Shown one piece after another: positions 1-7,227 of a DNA stretch of 43,881 bases; positions within the stretch are counted from its first letter, which is position 1; every line of letters starts with the position of its first letter. The stretch is from Deltaproteobacteria bacterium (lineage in GTDB: Bacteria > Desulfobacterota > Binatia > Bin18). The position numbers and the translations under genes were made by a program. The stretch lies in NCBI GenBank assembly GCA_016874775.1, contig VGTJ01000021.1, forward strand, positions 1 to 43,881. The letters run 5' to 3'. The notes under the pieces were generated by a model, which did no database searches, was not told the origin of the DNA, and worked only from the letters and a program-made list of their open reading frames with translations.

Positions 1-2
1 TT

Positions 3-122
3 ACCCGCTGTCATCGCTGTCAGAGTATAGAGGAATTAGTCAATTTAGTCTTTGCTTGGCTGCAAAAACGCCGGTCCTTCCCGGTGGAACGTCAGGTGTA
101 TGCGCTTCCCCTCGCCGCCTAG
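3..122 (+). CDS. C-terminal fragment of a probable transposase (cut by window edge)
   Basis: An open frame runs in from the left edge and ends at TAG 120-122, giving about 39 residues without a start. It begins TRCHRCQSIEELVNL and ends with a basic stretch (WLQKRRSFPVER) followed by YALPLAA. The Cys/His-rich start, hydrophobic helix and basic tail resemble the C-termini of some DDE transposases, possibly IS630-like. That is my recollection of the family pattern, not a search result. The other window edge also falls in a transposase-like tail. It could instead be the end of an unrelated gene. Confidence 0.4.
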   Translation, partial: TRCHRCQSIEELVNLVFAWLQKRRSFPVERQVYALPLAA

Positions 123-329
123 CACTTTCCATCGAGTGAGTTTCTATTTAGGGAATGGCCTGGAGCTAGAGAAGCTTGTCCCTTCTTCTGATGCGTCACT
201 GAATCACTCAATCGCATACCGGTCGACACAACAAGCCTGCCCTTGTATGCTTGGCACAGTAGAAACAAAGCGCTGAGTGAGTTGATCTCAACCGCGCATG
301 AAACCTCTTATCACGGAAACGGGACGCCT

Positions 330-1151
330 ATGTCGCAACCGATGCAGGACACCACACCGGAGGTTTACTCTCTGAATTTTCAACATCTGATTACCGAGGA
401 CGACACCCCTGTGGATAACCTGCCATCCGAAAAGCACCAGCGGTTACTGACCGAACCGTTGTATAGCTCATGGGCTGGCCCTGGTAAGGACCGCCCGGTT
501 CTCGCCGCAGCCAACGTGGGCATTTTTGCCCAGACCCGGAACCCCGCCATTGTCCCAGATATGTTTCTCAGTCTTGACGTACAAGTCGCGGACGATTGGT
601 GGCGTAAGGAACATCGCTCGTATTTTCTCGGCGAGTTTGGCAAACCACCAGATTTGGTGCTAGAAATCGTCTCCAACACTGAAGGCGGCGGGAATACAGC
701 CAAGCTACAAAAGTATGCCTGGATGCGGATTAGTTTCTACGTGATCTTCGACCCACTACGACAGGTTATGGACGATGTCTTAACGATCTATCGGTTGCGA
801 GACCTGGGATACGAACGGCAGGATACGCCACAGTTCCCGCCGTTGAAATTAGGACTGACGCTATGGGAAGGAACATTTGAAGGGAAACACGACACCTGGT
901 TACGTTGGACTGACGAACATGGAGTGATTATCCCTACTGTCAAAGAACGGGCAGACCAAGAACATCAACGTGCGGAACAAGAACGCCAACGTGCTGAGCA
1001 AGAACGTCAACGCGGCGACGAGGAGCGCCGCCGCGCAGACCAGGAACACCAACGTGCGGAACAAGAACGCCTGCGCGCCGAACAAGAATATCAACGCGCT
1101 GAACGTCTTGCCGCCTTGCTCCGTCAAGCAGGGATAGATCCAAACCAATAG
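330..1151 (+). CDS. Uma2-family (DUF820) putative endonuclease with heptad-repeat coiled-coil tail
   Basis: Predicted protein of 273 aa. The first ~200 residues match the Uma2 fold, a PD-(D/E)xK nuclease-like family common as many paralogues in Cyanobacteria, Chloroflexi and some uncultured phyla. Visible motifs are a PD before a hydrophobic strand (NPAIVPDMF), PDLVLEIVS (acidic pair on adjacent strands), a Lys in AKLQKYAW and the strand YVIFDP. Residues ~207-259 are seven heptads of the type RAEQERQ followed by RAER, strongly charged and predicted to form a coiled coil. ATG 330 (MSQPMQD) is chosen; an upstream in-frame start at 243 would add 29 residues unlike the family. The gene stands alone, with no partner. 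The cellular role of Uma2 proteins is not well established, so nuclease activity is inferred from the fold. Confidence 0.8.
   Translation: MSQPMQDTTPEVYSLNFQHLITEDDTPVDNLPSEKHQRLLTEPLYSSWAGPGKDRPVLAAANVGIFAQTRNPAIVPDMFLSLDVQVADDWWRKEHRSYFLGEFGKPPDLVLEIVSNTEGGGNTAKLQKYAWMRISFYVIFDPLRQVMDDVLTIYRLRDLGYERQDTPQFPPLKLGLTLWEGTFEGKHDTWLRWTDEHGVIIPTVKERADQEHQRAEQERQRAEQERQRGDEERRRADQEHQRAEQERLRAEQEYQRAERLAALLRQAGIDPNQ
948..1106 (+). repeat. In-gene 21-bp tandem repeats coding RAxQExQ heptads
   Basis: Seven consecutive 21-bp units plus a partial eighth (starting 948, 969, 990, 1011, 1032, 1053, 1074, 1095) encode RADQEHQ, RAEQERQ, RAEQERQ, RGDEERR, RADQEHQ, RAEQERL, RAEQEYQ and RAER. The unit is in frame, so gain or loss of copies would change coiled-coil length without breaking the gene. 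The repeats are contiguous, without spacers, so this is not CRISPR. Confidence 0.9.
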
Positions 1152-1168
1152 GCTTTTACTCTGCACCT

Positions 1169-1335
1169 AAATCAGACCCGAGAACATTCGTACACTTTAC
1201 GCTGCGGCCTTTCGGGCCTGTCATTCTGAGTCCTTCGACTACGCTCAGGATAAACTCCGCGAAGAATCTCTCTGAGAGACCCTTCGTTGCACTCAGGGTG
1301 ACAGGCTGAGTGTACCAATCTTTCGTGGACTGATT
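1169..1335. mobile_element. MITE-like palindromic element, copy 1 of 3
   Basis: The left end 1170-1195 and right end 1310-1335 are imperfect inverted repeats, 19 of 26 positions matching. Both ends carry the motif GTACAC pointing inward. The core holds an inner inverted pair, TGTCATTCTGAG against CACTCAGGGTGACA, with a short insertion (TCCTTCGACTACGCTCAGG). The same ends and core recur at 41797-41938, and the ends alone at 42205-42350. It has no coding capacity, so transposition would need an enzyme in trans. It sits between the Uma2 gene and the M20 peptidase gene. Confidence 0.7.
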
Positions 1336-1360
1336 GAGGCAGAAGCTGTGGAGCGGTTTA

Positions 1361-1483
1361 GAAGCTGTTGATAAACCGTGCTTCGACAAGCTCAGCACGA
1401 ACGGAAACATCGTGCATTACCAGGCTTTCCTCCGTTCGCCCTGAGCCGGTCGAAGGGTGAACGGAAGATTTTTCAACAGCTTC
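1361..1483. repeat. Nested palindromic REP-like element abutting the M20 stop codon
   Basis: Outer arms GAAGCTGTTGA (1361-1371) and TCAACAGCTTC (1473-1483) are perfect 11-bp inverted repeats. Inside them, 1381-1404 (CTTCGACAAGCTCAGCACGA then ACGG) pairs imperfectly with 1432-1455 (CCGTTCGCCCTGAG then CCGGTCGAAG). This is the widespread CTTCGACAAGCTCAG palindrome of many environmental genomes. The element ends one base before the stop codon (1484-1486) of the leftward peptidase gene, so it forms the start of that gene's 3' UTR and could act as a terminator or mRNA stabiliser. Confidence 0.75.
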
Positions 1484-2896
1484 TTACTTGTCCAATTCCT
1501 GCAACAAATCCGCCAGCACTTGCACGCCTTGGCGTAAGCTTGCGAGAGGAATGCGCTCGTTAGTGCCATGTACCCGTCGGGTGTCGTCTTCGGCAAGGGG
1601 TAGGCCAGTGAACCCATAACTAACAATCCCTTTGCGGCGGAAGTAATGAGCGTCGGTAAACCCACCCAGCACCGCAGGAACAACGGGCGCTTGTGGATCG
1701 TATTTCTCCGCCACCGTGCGAATGGCACGATATAGATCAGTCTCAACTCCTGAGGCGAGTGGTGGGAAATTCAACAGAATAGAAAAGCGCACTTCTGGAT
1801 CGCCCACAACTTTCTCTAGTATCGTCACAAACTGTTGTGGGTCTTCACCGGGGAGCAAGCGACAATCAAGCTGCGCTCGTGCGTGTGACGGAATGACGTT
1901 GGTCTTGTTGCTGCCTTCGAGCACAGTCGGTGAGATCGTATTGCGGACTAGCGCGTTGTGCGCTGGATTCTTGGTAAACTCCTCACGAAAGGTCGGGTCA
2001 GCCAGGGATTGCTCAAGATTCCGATACTGTTCTGCTTTAATCGGATCTTCACGCTCAGCCAGGGCAGAGAAGTAGGCCTGGACCGCTGGGGTTACCTTGA
2101 GCGGCGTTTCGTGAAGTCGAATTCGTTCGAGTGCACGGATCAAACGAGTCACCGCGGTTTCAGGCAGTGGCATAGAGCCGTGCCCTGCTGCCCCTTGCGC
2201 TTCTAGCTGTATCCAACATGGCGCCTTCTCGGCGATATCAATGTTGTATGATCGTTGTCCATTATGGACGCGGATGCCGCCGCCTTCGGTCAGGAGAAAT
2301 TCCGCATCGGCTATAAGATCAGCATGATTTTCAACAAACCACCCTGCACCGTTCCGTCCACCTGCTTCCTCATCGGCTGTGCCGAGAAAAATGATGTCAC
2401 GTTTCAACGGCACGCCAAGACGTTTCAGTAATGCCAGCGCCATAAACTGGGTCACGGCAACACCTTTGCAGTCGATCGCACCGCGCCCGTGCACATAACC
2501 ATCTTTAATCTCCCCAGCGAATGGATCGATCTCCCAGTCAGACTTCACGGCAGGCACAACATCGAGATGGTGCAACAGAATGAGAGCCTTTTTCTCGCCA
2601 CCGCCTTTGAGACGGGCATACACAATCCCACGGCCAGGTTGGGATTCAAAAACTTGCGCATCTAGCCCCTCTTTGGCCAATACCTCTTTCCAAAAGAGTG
2701 CTGCCGCAGTTTCATTTCCCGGCGGATTGGTCGTATCAATACGAACGTAGCGACTGAGCAGCTCACCTGCCTCTTGTTCGACCACCGGCCAGTCGACCTG
2801 GAAGGCAAAACTCTGTGGAACAAGAGCAAAGATGACCGAGAAGAAGAGAAGATACTGAAGGACGCGCTTCACGCGACCACAATCCACACCCCACAC
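1484..2896 (-). CDS. M20-family metallopeptidase, secreted (acetylornithine deacetylase/DapE/carboxypeptidase-like)
   Basis: 470-aa zinc-dependent exopeptidase or deacylase. After a hydrophobic signal sequence (about residues 9-32, ending PQSFAF) come the M20 motifs: ALILLHHLDVVPA (metal-binding His and catalytic Asp), GRGAIDCKG (bridging Asp), GTADEEAGG (catalytic Glu and metal Glu), AGHGSMP in the dimerisation domain, and a C-terminal HGTNERIP (last metal His). The signal peptide points to a periplasmic peptidase acting on small peptides or N-acyl amino acids rather than cytoplasmic ArgE or DapE. The start is GTG 2896, with AGAGGA eight bases upstream; GTG 2872 is an alternative. It is 48 bp downstream of hslO on the same strand, and its 3' end touches a palindromic element. 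The substrate cannot be told from sequence. Confidence 0.85.
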   Translation of the reverse strand: MWGVDCGRVKRVLQYLLFFSVIFALVPQSFAFQVDWPVVEQEAGELLSRYVRIDTTNPPGNETAAALFWKEVLAKEGLDAQVFESQPGRGIVYARLKGGGEKKALILLHHLDVVPAVKSDWEIDPFAGEIKDGYVHGRGAIDCKGVAVTQFMALALLKRLGVPLKRDIIFLGTADEEAGGRNGAGWFVENHADLIADAEFLLTEGGGIRVHNGQRSYNIDIAEKAPCWIQLEAQGAAGHGSMPLPETAVTRLIRALERIRLHETPLKVTPAVQAYFSALAEREDPIKAEQYRNLEQSLADPTFREEFTKNPAHNALVRNTISPTVLEGSNKTNVIPSHARAQLDCRLLPGEDPQQFVTILEKVVGDPEVRFSILLNFPPLASGVETDLYRAIRTVAEKYDPQAPVVPAVLGGFTDAHYFRRKGIVSYGFTGLPLAEDDTRRVHGTNERIPLASLRQGVQVLADLLQELDK

Positions 2897-2944
2897 AAAA
2901 TCATTCCTCTATTGAATATTCATCACGGCCGAAAGGCCATGCGG

Positions 2945-3823
2945 TTACTCCGGAGAAGCAAACAACGCTTCGGCTGCGTGTCGGTCAATGACATAGAGTT
3001 CACTACAAAACTCACACGTCACAGACACGTTGTCTTCTTTCTCCAGCAGTGTCTGAATCTCTTCCTGTCCTAGAGCTACTAGCGTTCCAAGAACACGTTC
3101 TCGGGAGCAGCGGCAGCCAAAGCGGACAGAGGTTTCACCGATAGTGACAGGCGCAAAGCCATCGAGCACGTGGGCAAGAATCTGCTCCGGCGTCGCACCT
3201 TCGCGGACCAGTTGGCTGATGGGCGTTGCGCGCGCAACATTGGCCTCAAGCTGAGCAATCGTCTCTTCGCTTGCGCCTGGCATAATTTGCACGACGAATC
3301 CACCGGCAGCAGTAACTGTTTCGTCAGGCGTCACAAACACACCCAAGCTGACGGCTGAGGGAATTTGCTCTGAGTTCAAGAGATAATGCGCAATATCAGC
3401 ACCAATCTCACCAGAGACGATTGGAAGAATACTGCGATACGGATCTTTTCGCCACGGTTGGTCACGGATCACCGTGAGTGTTCCGCTTCCGACCGCACCG
3501 CCCACATCCAGTTTGCCTTTTCGCAACGGCAAGTGCGTGCGGGGATAATAGACAAAGCCACGAACTTCACCTTGGGCATTGGCTTCGGCAAAAATCCCTT
3601 TCAATGGACCATTGCCAAGGAATTGCAGGGAAAGCCGCTCCTCTTCTTTCATCGTACTACTCAAGAGCAGGCTTGCTGTCAGTGCTCGTCCTAATGCGGC
3701 ACTCGCTGTCGGTGCGGTTTGATGACGCAGGCGTGCTTCATTAGCCAAATTGGTGGTGATTGCGACGGCGGCACGAATGGTCTTCTCGGCTGCCGTCGCT
3801 TTGACAAGCACATCAGATGACAT
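2945..3823 (-). CDS. hslO: Hsp33 redox-regulated holdase chaperone
   Basis: 292 aa, the usual length for Hsp33. The N-terminal ~230 residues form the chaperone domain (motifs GRALTASLLL, GNGPLKGI, GAVGSGTLTV). The C-terminal redox switch has its four zinc cysteines at C237, C239 (GCRCSRERV) and C270, C273 (CEFC). In known Hsp33 these bind zinc when reduced; oxidation to disulfides unfolds the linker and activates holdase function during heat plus oxidative stress. All four are present, so the switch should work. It starts at ATG 3821-3823, nine bases after the stop of the ribBA-like gene on the same strand, suggesting co-transcription. Confidence 0.95.
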   Translation of the reverse strand: MSSDVLVKATAAEKTIRAAVAITTNLANEARLRHQTAPTASAALGRALTASLLLSSTMKEEERLSLQFLGNGPLKGIFAEANAQGEVRGFVYYPRTHLPLRKGKLDVGGAVGSGTLTVIRDQPWRKDPYRSILPIVSGEIGADIAHYLLNSEQIPSAVSLGVFVTPDETVTAAGGFVVQIMPGASEETIAQLEANVARATPISQLVREGATPEQILAHVLDGFAPVTIGETSVRFGCRCSRERVLGTLVALGQEEIQTLLEKEDNVSVTCEFCSELYVIDRHAAEALFASPE

Positions 3824-3832
3824 AACTCACTG

Positions 3833-5068
3833 TTATGCAGAGGCGCGTGACGCCCGTGAGCCTTTCTTCGTTGCTGCTGGTGTATGCTCAGGTTCAATAC
3901 TATTGAGCGGCACGCATTCGACGATTTCCAAACCATATCCTGGCAAGCTCACGAGACGTCGGGGGTAATTAGTCAACAGACGGATTTTGCGAACACCGAT
4001 GTCACGCAGAATTTGTGCGCCAATACCGTAATCACGGAAGTCCCGCACTTGAGAACCAGGGTTCGTGCTTGGTCGACGCGGTTCATGGTGCGGACGTTTA
4101 TGAGAACGATGGTGATCTGGAAATAGGTACGCCCCTTGCCCCTCTTGGCGCAGATACAAGATGACCCCTTTTCCCTCAGCGGCAATGAGTTCCATCGACT
4201 GACGCAGCAGTGCACTGGTATTACTCTGGGTGTAACTAAAGACATCCCCAGGAACATATTCGGCATGTGCCCGCACTAACACCGGCTCATCAGGAGAGAT
4301 GTCTCCTTTCACGAGTACGACATGCTCTTCTTCATCAACGCCACTCGAATACACATGAGCAACAAAATCTCCTCCCCACCGGGTCGGAAGCCGTGCTTCA
4401 GCCATACGTTGAATGAGTGAGTCATGCTCCAGGCGGTACTGAATAAGGTCAGCGATCGTGGCGATTTTAATCCCGTGCTTGGCAGAAAATTCTTCGAGAT
4501 CAGGTAAGCGTGCCATCGTTCCATCGTCACGCATAATCTCACAGATCACTCCAGCAGGTTTCAGATCGGCAAGTCGCGAGAGGTCCACTGCGCCTTCGGT
4601 TTGCCCGGTTCGAACCAGCACGCCTCCACGACGTGCGCGAAGTGGGAAGATATGTCCCGGGGTCACAAGATCTTCGGGGCGCACATCCTCGCGTACACAC
4701 GTCAGGATTGTGGTTGCTCGGTCTTCGGCTGCCACACCATGAGTGACCCCATGCCTCGCATCAATCGACACCGTAAACGCAGTACCAAGCGGCGCTGTGT
4801 TCTTGGCGACCATCATCGGCAATCCTAAGCCGTCAATCATCTCTTCAGCCATAGGCAAACAGATAAGGCCGCGCCCGTACGAGGCCATAAAATTAATCGC
4901 CTCCGGTGTGACCTTCTCTGCGGCCATGTAGAGATCCCCTTCATTCTCACGGTCCTCGTCATCCATGAGGATGATCATACGACCAGCACGGATCTCTTCG
5001 ATTGCCTCTTCCGTAGACACTACGTAAGGGCTCTTATGTACAGCAGCGGGGGGGGGTGTAGAAAACAT
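3833..5068 (-). CDS. RibBX-like protein: DHBP synthase fused to a degenerate GTP cyclohydrolase II domain
   Basis: 411 aa. The N-terminal ~205 residues are 3,4-dihydroxy-2-butanone 4-phosphate synthase (riboflavin pathway). The active-site loop [10 protein letters not shown] is at 36-45, followed by GHIFPLRAR and [11 protein letters not shown]; this half looks active. The C-terminal half aligns with GTP cyclohydrolase II ([29 protein letters not shown]), but the three zinc cysteines of RibA are replaced. In exact register they are Tyr271, Ser282 and Thr284, and the RQEGRG-type motif reads RQEGQG. The second domain is therefore unlikely to open GTP, so this resembles the RibBX variant described in Proteobacteria, and a true RibA should exist elsewhere. 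Start ATG 5068 has GAGAGGA eight bases upstream; the in-frame ATG at 5110 has no ribosome site. A nine-base G run (5048-5056) lies in codons 5-7. Confidence 0.9.
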   Translation of the reverse strand: MFSTPPPAAVHKSPYVVSTEEAIEEIRAGRMIILMDDEDRENEGDLYMAAEKVTPEAINFMASYGRGLICLPMAEEMIDGLGLPMMVAKNTAPLGTAFTVSIDARHGVTHGVAAEDRATTILTCVREDVRPEDLVTPGHIFPLRARRGGVLVRTGQTEGAVDLSRLADLKPAGVICEIMRDDGTMARLPDLEEFSAKHGIKIATIADLIQYRLEHDSLIQRMAEARLPTRWGGDFVAHVYSSGVDEEEHVVLVKGDISPDEPVLVRAHAEYVPGDVFSYTQSNTSALLRQSMELIAAEGKGVILYLRQEGQGAYLFPDHHRSHKRPHHEPRRPSTNPGSQVRDFRDYGIGAQILRDIGVRKIRLLTNYPRRLVSLPGYGLEIVECVPLNSIEPEHTPAATKKGSRASRASA

Positions 5069-5440
5069 TGCGCGATTCCTCTCAAGCACTACTTGAATTG
5101 CGGTTTGCATCGCTTATAGCCGGTCTACAGAGACGATGTAAAGTAGAGTATCAGCAAAGAAAGTCTACTCAGTTTTTCGTGGCTGTCTAGCTTTTGCAGG
5201 AAAAAAGGCACGGCCCGCTTCTTCCATCGAGCGCTTCGCCCACAATTCTGCATTTTGTTACTGCTTTAGAAAAATCGCTGCTTGACCACTCGCATAAGGA
5301 CAGGTAAATGGAAAGGGCATCTTTCTCTGAGAGAAAAACAGAAAAAATGCCTCTGAGAGGAAAGATTCCTAGCAGAGTCGTCGTGTGCGGGAACGACAGA
5401 GGATGACACTTTACCTCCCGCTTATGCAAGGAGAGCGTTG
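5069..5440. other. Divergent intergenic region with two CTCTGAGAG hairpins
   Basis: About 370 bp between the leftward ribBA-like gene and a rightward unknown gene. No protein-coding signal is convincing. On the + strand, two small inverted repeats share the core CTCTGAGAG: TTTCTCTGAGAGAAA around 5322-5336 and CCTCTGAGAGG at 5350-5360. A weak promoter-like pair (TTGACC 5282, 17-bp spacer, TAAATG 5305) precedes them. I see no FMN riboswitch signature upstream of the ribBA-like gene. Confidence 0.4.
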
Positions 5441-5851
5441 ATGCCAAACGTCACTATTGAGGGACCTGTTGACCTGCGCCAGATTGTTATCCGTCGACCG
5501 GAGATGTTTCTCCGTGATCAAGATGGGATCAAGCGAGTCAGCGAGTACTACATTAACACCGACTGTAGCAAACTCCTTCTCGAAGCTCTCGTGATTGAAC
5601 CGGGGAAAAAACAGCAGTTTTTCTTTCAGGTCTGCAAAAAAACCGATGGTGCGATCATCCGTCTTGAGCCGATTAGTGAAGCTGAAAAGACCCCAGGAGT
5701 GAAGCGCCTCATGGGTCAAGTCGCTTTCGCGATTCGATCCCTGTTTCCAGGCTCTCGTTACGGCAAAACCAATATTTCAGACTTCTTGCCTGATAACGAT
5801 GGCGCAACAGGTAGTTCGCGTGGTGGGAAAAAACTCCGCGCAGTGGCGTAG
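5441..5851 (+). CDS. Conserved-looking hypothetical protein, 136 aa
   Basis: I do not recognise the family. The start ATG 5441 has a strong ribosome site (AAGGAG at 5429-5434). The protein starts MPNVTIEGPVDLRQIVIRRP and has a mixed alpha/beta look, including a hydrophobic strand followed by a basic patch (LVIEPGKKQQFFFQV) and a helix (GVKRLMGQVAFAIRSLF). The C-terminus is disordered and basic (SSRGGKKLRAVA). There is no signal peptide or membrane segment, so it is probably cytoplasmic. It stands alone between the ribBA-like gene (divergent) and the hopanoid operon (convergent), and is followed by a hairpin that could be its terminator. Confidence 0.7.
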   Translation: MPNVTIEGPVDLRQIVIRRPEMFLRDQDGIKRVSEYYINTDCSKLLLEALVIEPGKKQQFFFQVCKKTDGAIIRLEPISEAEKTPGVKRLMGQVAFAIRSLFPGSRYGKTNISDFLPDNDGATGSSRGGKKLRAVA

Positions 5852-5880
5852 CGTATATATCTAGTCTAGCGCTTCTTGGG

Positions 5881-5903
5881 GAGGCTACTTCTCGTGTAGC
5901 CTC
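5881..5903 (+). terminator. Hairpin after the 136-aa gene
   Basis: GAGGCTAC (5881-5888) and GTAGCCTC (5896-5903) make a perfect 8-bp stem with a 7-base loop, about 30 bases after the stop at 5851 and followed by a weak T-rich stretch (TTACTAT). It lies between convergent genes, so it may serve one or both directions. Confidence 0.45.
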
Positions 5904-6020
5904 TTACTATAGCTATCCAGAATCGCCTTTCAATCTTGCCGTGTTTTTTGTTTTGTGGTGACGTTCGCTCCCTGGTAACGAGAGAACATCTGTACAGCAA
6001 TAGGCGTCTTACCAAGCTGC

Positions 6021-6221
6021 CTATTTGTGACCACCCTTCCCATTTCCCCATCCAGAGTCGGCCTTTGGCGTCGGATTCTCGGCTTGGTACCTATCGGATT
6101 CTCGTTGCATCCAGTTCAGCCCGAGGTTCAGGTACTGCTCACCGTAGAACGTGTAGAAATACAACCCGCCTGCACCAAAAAGAAACCCAAAGAGAAAATG
6201 TCGCCATTTGTGGTTCTTCAT
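6021..6221 (-). CDS. Small single-pass membrane protein, 66 aa
   Basis: Starting at ATG 6221, the product begins with a basic segment (MKNHKWRHF) and then a hydrophobic glycine/phenylalanine-rich stretch (LFGFLFGAGGLYFYTF, residues ~10-25) that would span the inner membrane with a short cytoplasmic N-terminus. The rest is polar and ends in a Gly/Lys-rich tail (WGNGKGGHK). It lies 44 bp downstream of the HpnD-like gene on the same strand, so it probably belongs to the hopanoid operon. I know no family for it. The ribosome site is weak, and a longer frame begins at 6296, overlapping the previous gene. Confidence 0.5.
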   Translation of the reverse strand: MKNHKWRHFLFGFLFGAGGLYFYTFYGEQYLNLGLNWMQRESDRYQAENPTPKADSGWGNGKGGHK

Positions 6222-6265
6222 ACATTTTCTGATCGGAGTTTCCCCAGATTTTTTAAGAGTGCTCT

Positions 6266-7201
6266 TTACAAAAAACCAAACCATCCTTGGGCCCAAGCTT
6301 GAAAGGCAAGTTGCGCTTTGCGCGACGAGGGCAGTGTCACACGTAACCTGAAGACGTTGAATTGCCGCTGAACAAGCGTATCAAGTAACCGACTATAGAT
6401 CAGACGCATGGCTTCAGCCGCAACTAAAGACCGATGGTCCTCTGGAGCACGATTTCGTAGTGCACGATTGTAATACTCACGCGCACGGTTGCTCTCACAG
6501 GTCATAAGACGCACGAAGGCGTCATTGTAAATCTCCTTCTGTAAATCCTGCTCGGTGTAGCCAAACTTCACCAGATCTTCTTCTGGAAGGTAGACACGTC
6601 CTCGTTGCGCATCTTCTCCGACATCACGCAGAATATTGGTAAGCTGAAAAGCTATGCCAAGATCAACGGCATAATCTCTCGCGCTCGGGTTGCGGTAGCC
6701 AAAAATTTCGATACACGCGAGCCCGACCAACGACGCAACATGATAACAATAGTCGTATAGTTCTTCGAAGGTGCGATAATGAGTACGGCTGAGATCCATT
6801 TCGACACCGTCAATAATCCCAGCAAGATGGGCTTGCTGAATCGGAAACCGTTGCACGGTATCAGATAAGGCAAAGGAAATAGGATGTCGCGGATTTCCTG
6901 CATAGCAGTAGCGTAACTCTTCACGCCAGGCATTGAGCAAAATCTCTAGTCGCTCTTTCTTCCCCTTCCCCTGCAAAGAGGAATCACCAAGGGTCGGCTG
7001 GTCGGCAATATCATCCATAAAGCGACAAAAGGCATACAGCGCGCAGAGCGCATTATGACGCTCTGCAGACAGTAAACGGAAGGCAAAATAAAAGTTTGAA
7101 GAACTCTTGCGGGTAATCTGCCGACAGTACGCGTACGCATCGCTCAACGAGCCTAGCGATAGACGTGAAGCATGGGGTGACAATTCGATAGTCTGTTCCA
7201 C
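6266..7201 (-). CDS. hpnD: Squalene/phytoene synthase family, probably presqualene diphosphate synthase HpnD
   Basis: 311-aa head-to-head prenyl synthase that condenses two farnesyl diphosphates. It has both Asp-rich metal motifs: FCRFMDDIAD early, and LTNILRDVGEDAQRGRVYLP in the second half. The N-terminal AYCRQITRKSSSNFYFAF is typical of HpnC/HpnD. Placement in one operon with squalene-hopene cyclase argues for squalene supply rather than carotenoids; HpnD versus HpnC is not certain, and no hpnE is visible here. The start is taken as GTG 7201 because it has a very strong ribosome site (GAAGGAGGGGG) and avoids a 67-bp overlap with dxr; the frame stays open upstream to ATG 7294. It lies 26 bp after dxr. 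Confidence 0.85.
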   Translation of the reverse strand: MEQTIELSPHASRLSLGSLSDAYAYCRQITRKSSSNFYFAFRLLSAERHNALCALYAFCRFMDDIADQPTLGDSSLQGKGKKERLEILLNAWREELRYCYAGNPRHPISFALSDTVQRFPIQQAHLAGIIDGVEMDLSRTHYRTFEELYDYCYHVASLVGLACIEIFGYRNPSARDYAVDLGIAFQLTNILRDVGEDAQRGRVYLPEEDLVKFGYTEQDLQKEIYNDAFVRLMTCESNRAREYYNRALRNRAPEDHRSLVAAEAMRLIYSRLLDTLVQRQFNVFRLRVTLPSSRKAQLAFQAWAQGWFGFL

Positions 7202-7227
7202 GCCTCCCCCTCCTTCTCCCTTGATTG

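Noticed and set aside
948-1106. Regular repeats resembling a CRISPR array
   Set aside because: Units are contiguous 21-mers in frame, coding heptads, with no spacers.
1156-1563. Open frames reading SLSKHG- and SRSKGER-like peptides on both strands, and CHSERSEE near 41853
   Set aside because: These are translations of palindromic repeats, not proteins.
3833-5440. FMN riboswitch upstream of the ribBA-like gene
   Set aside because: The conserved RFN-element strings are absent from the 5' region on the minus strand.
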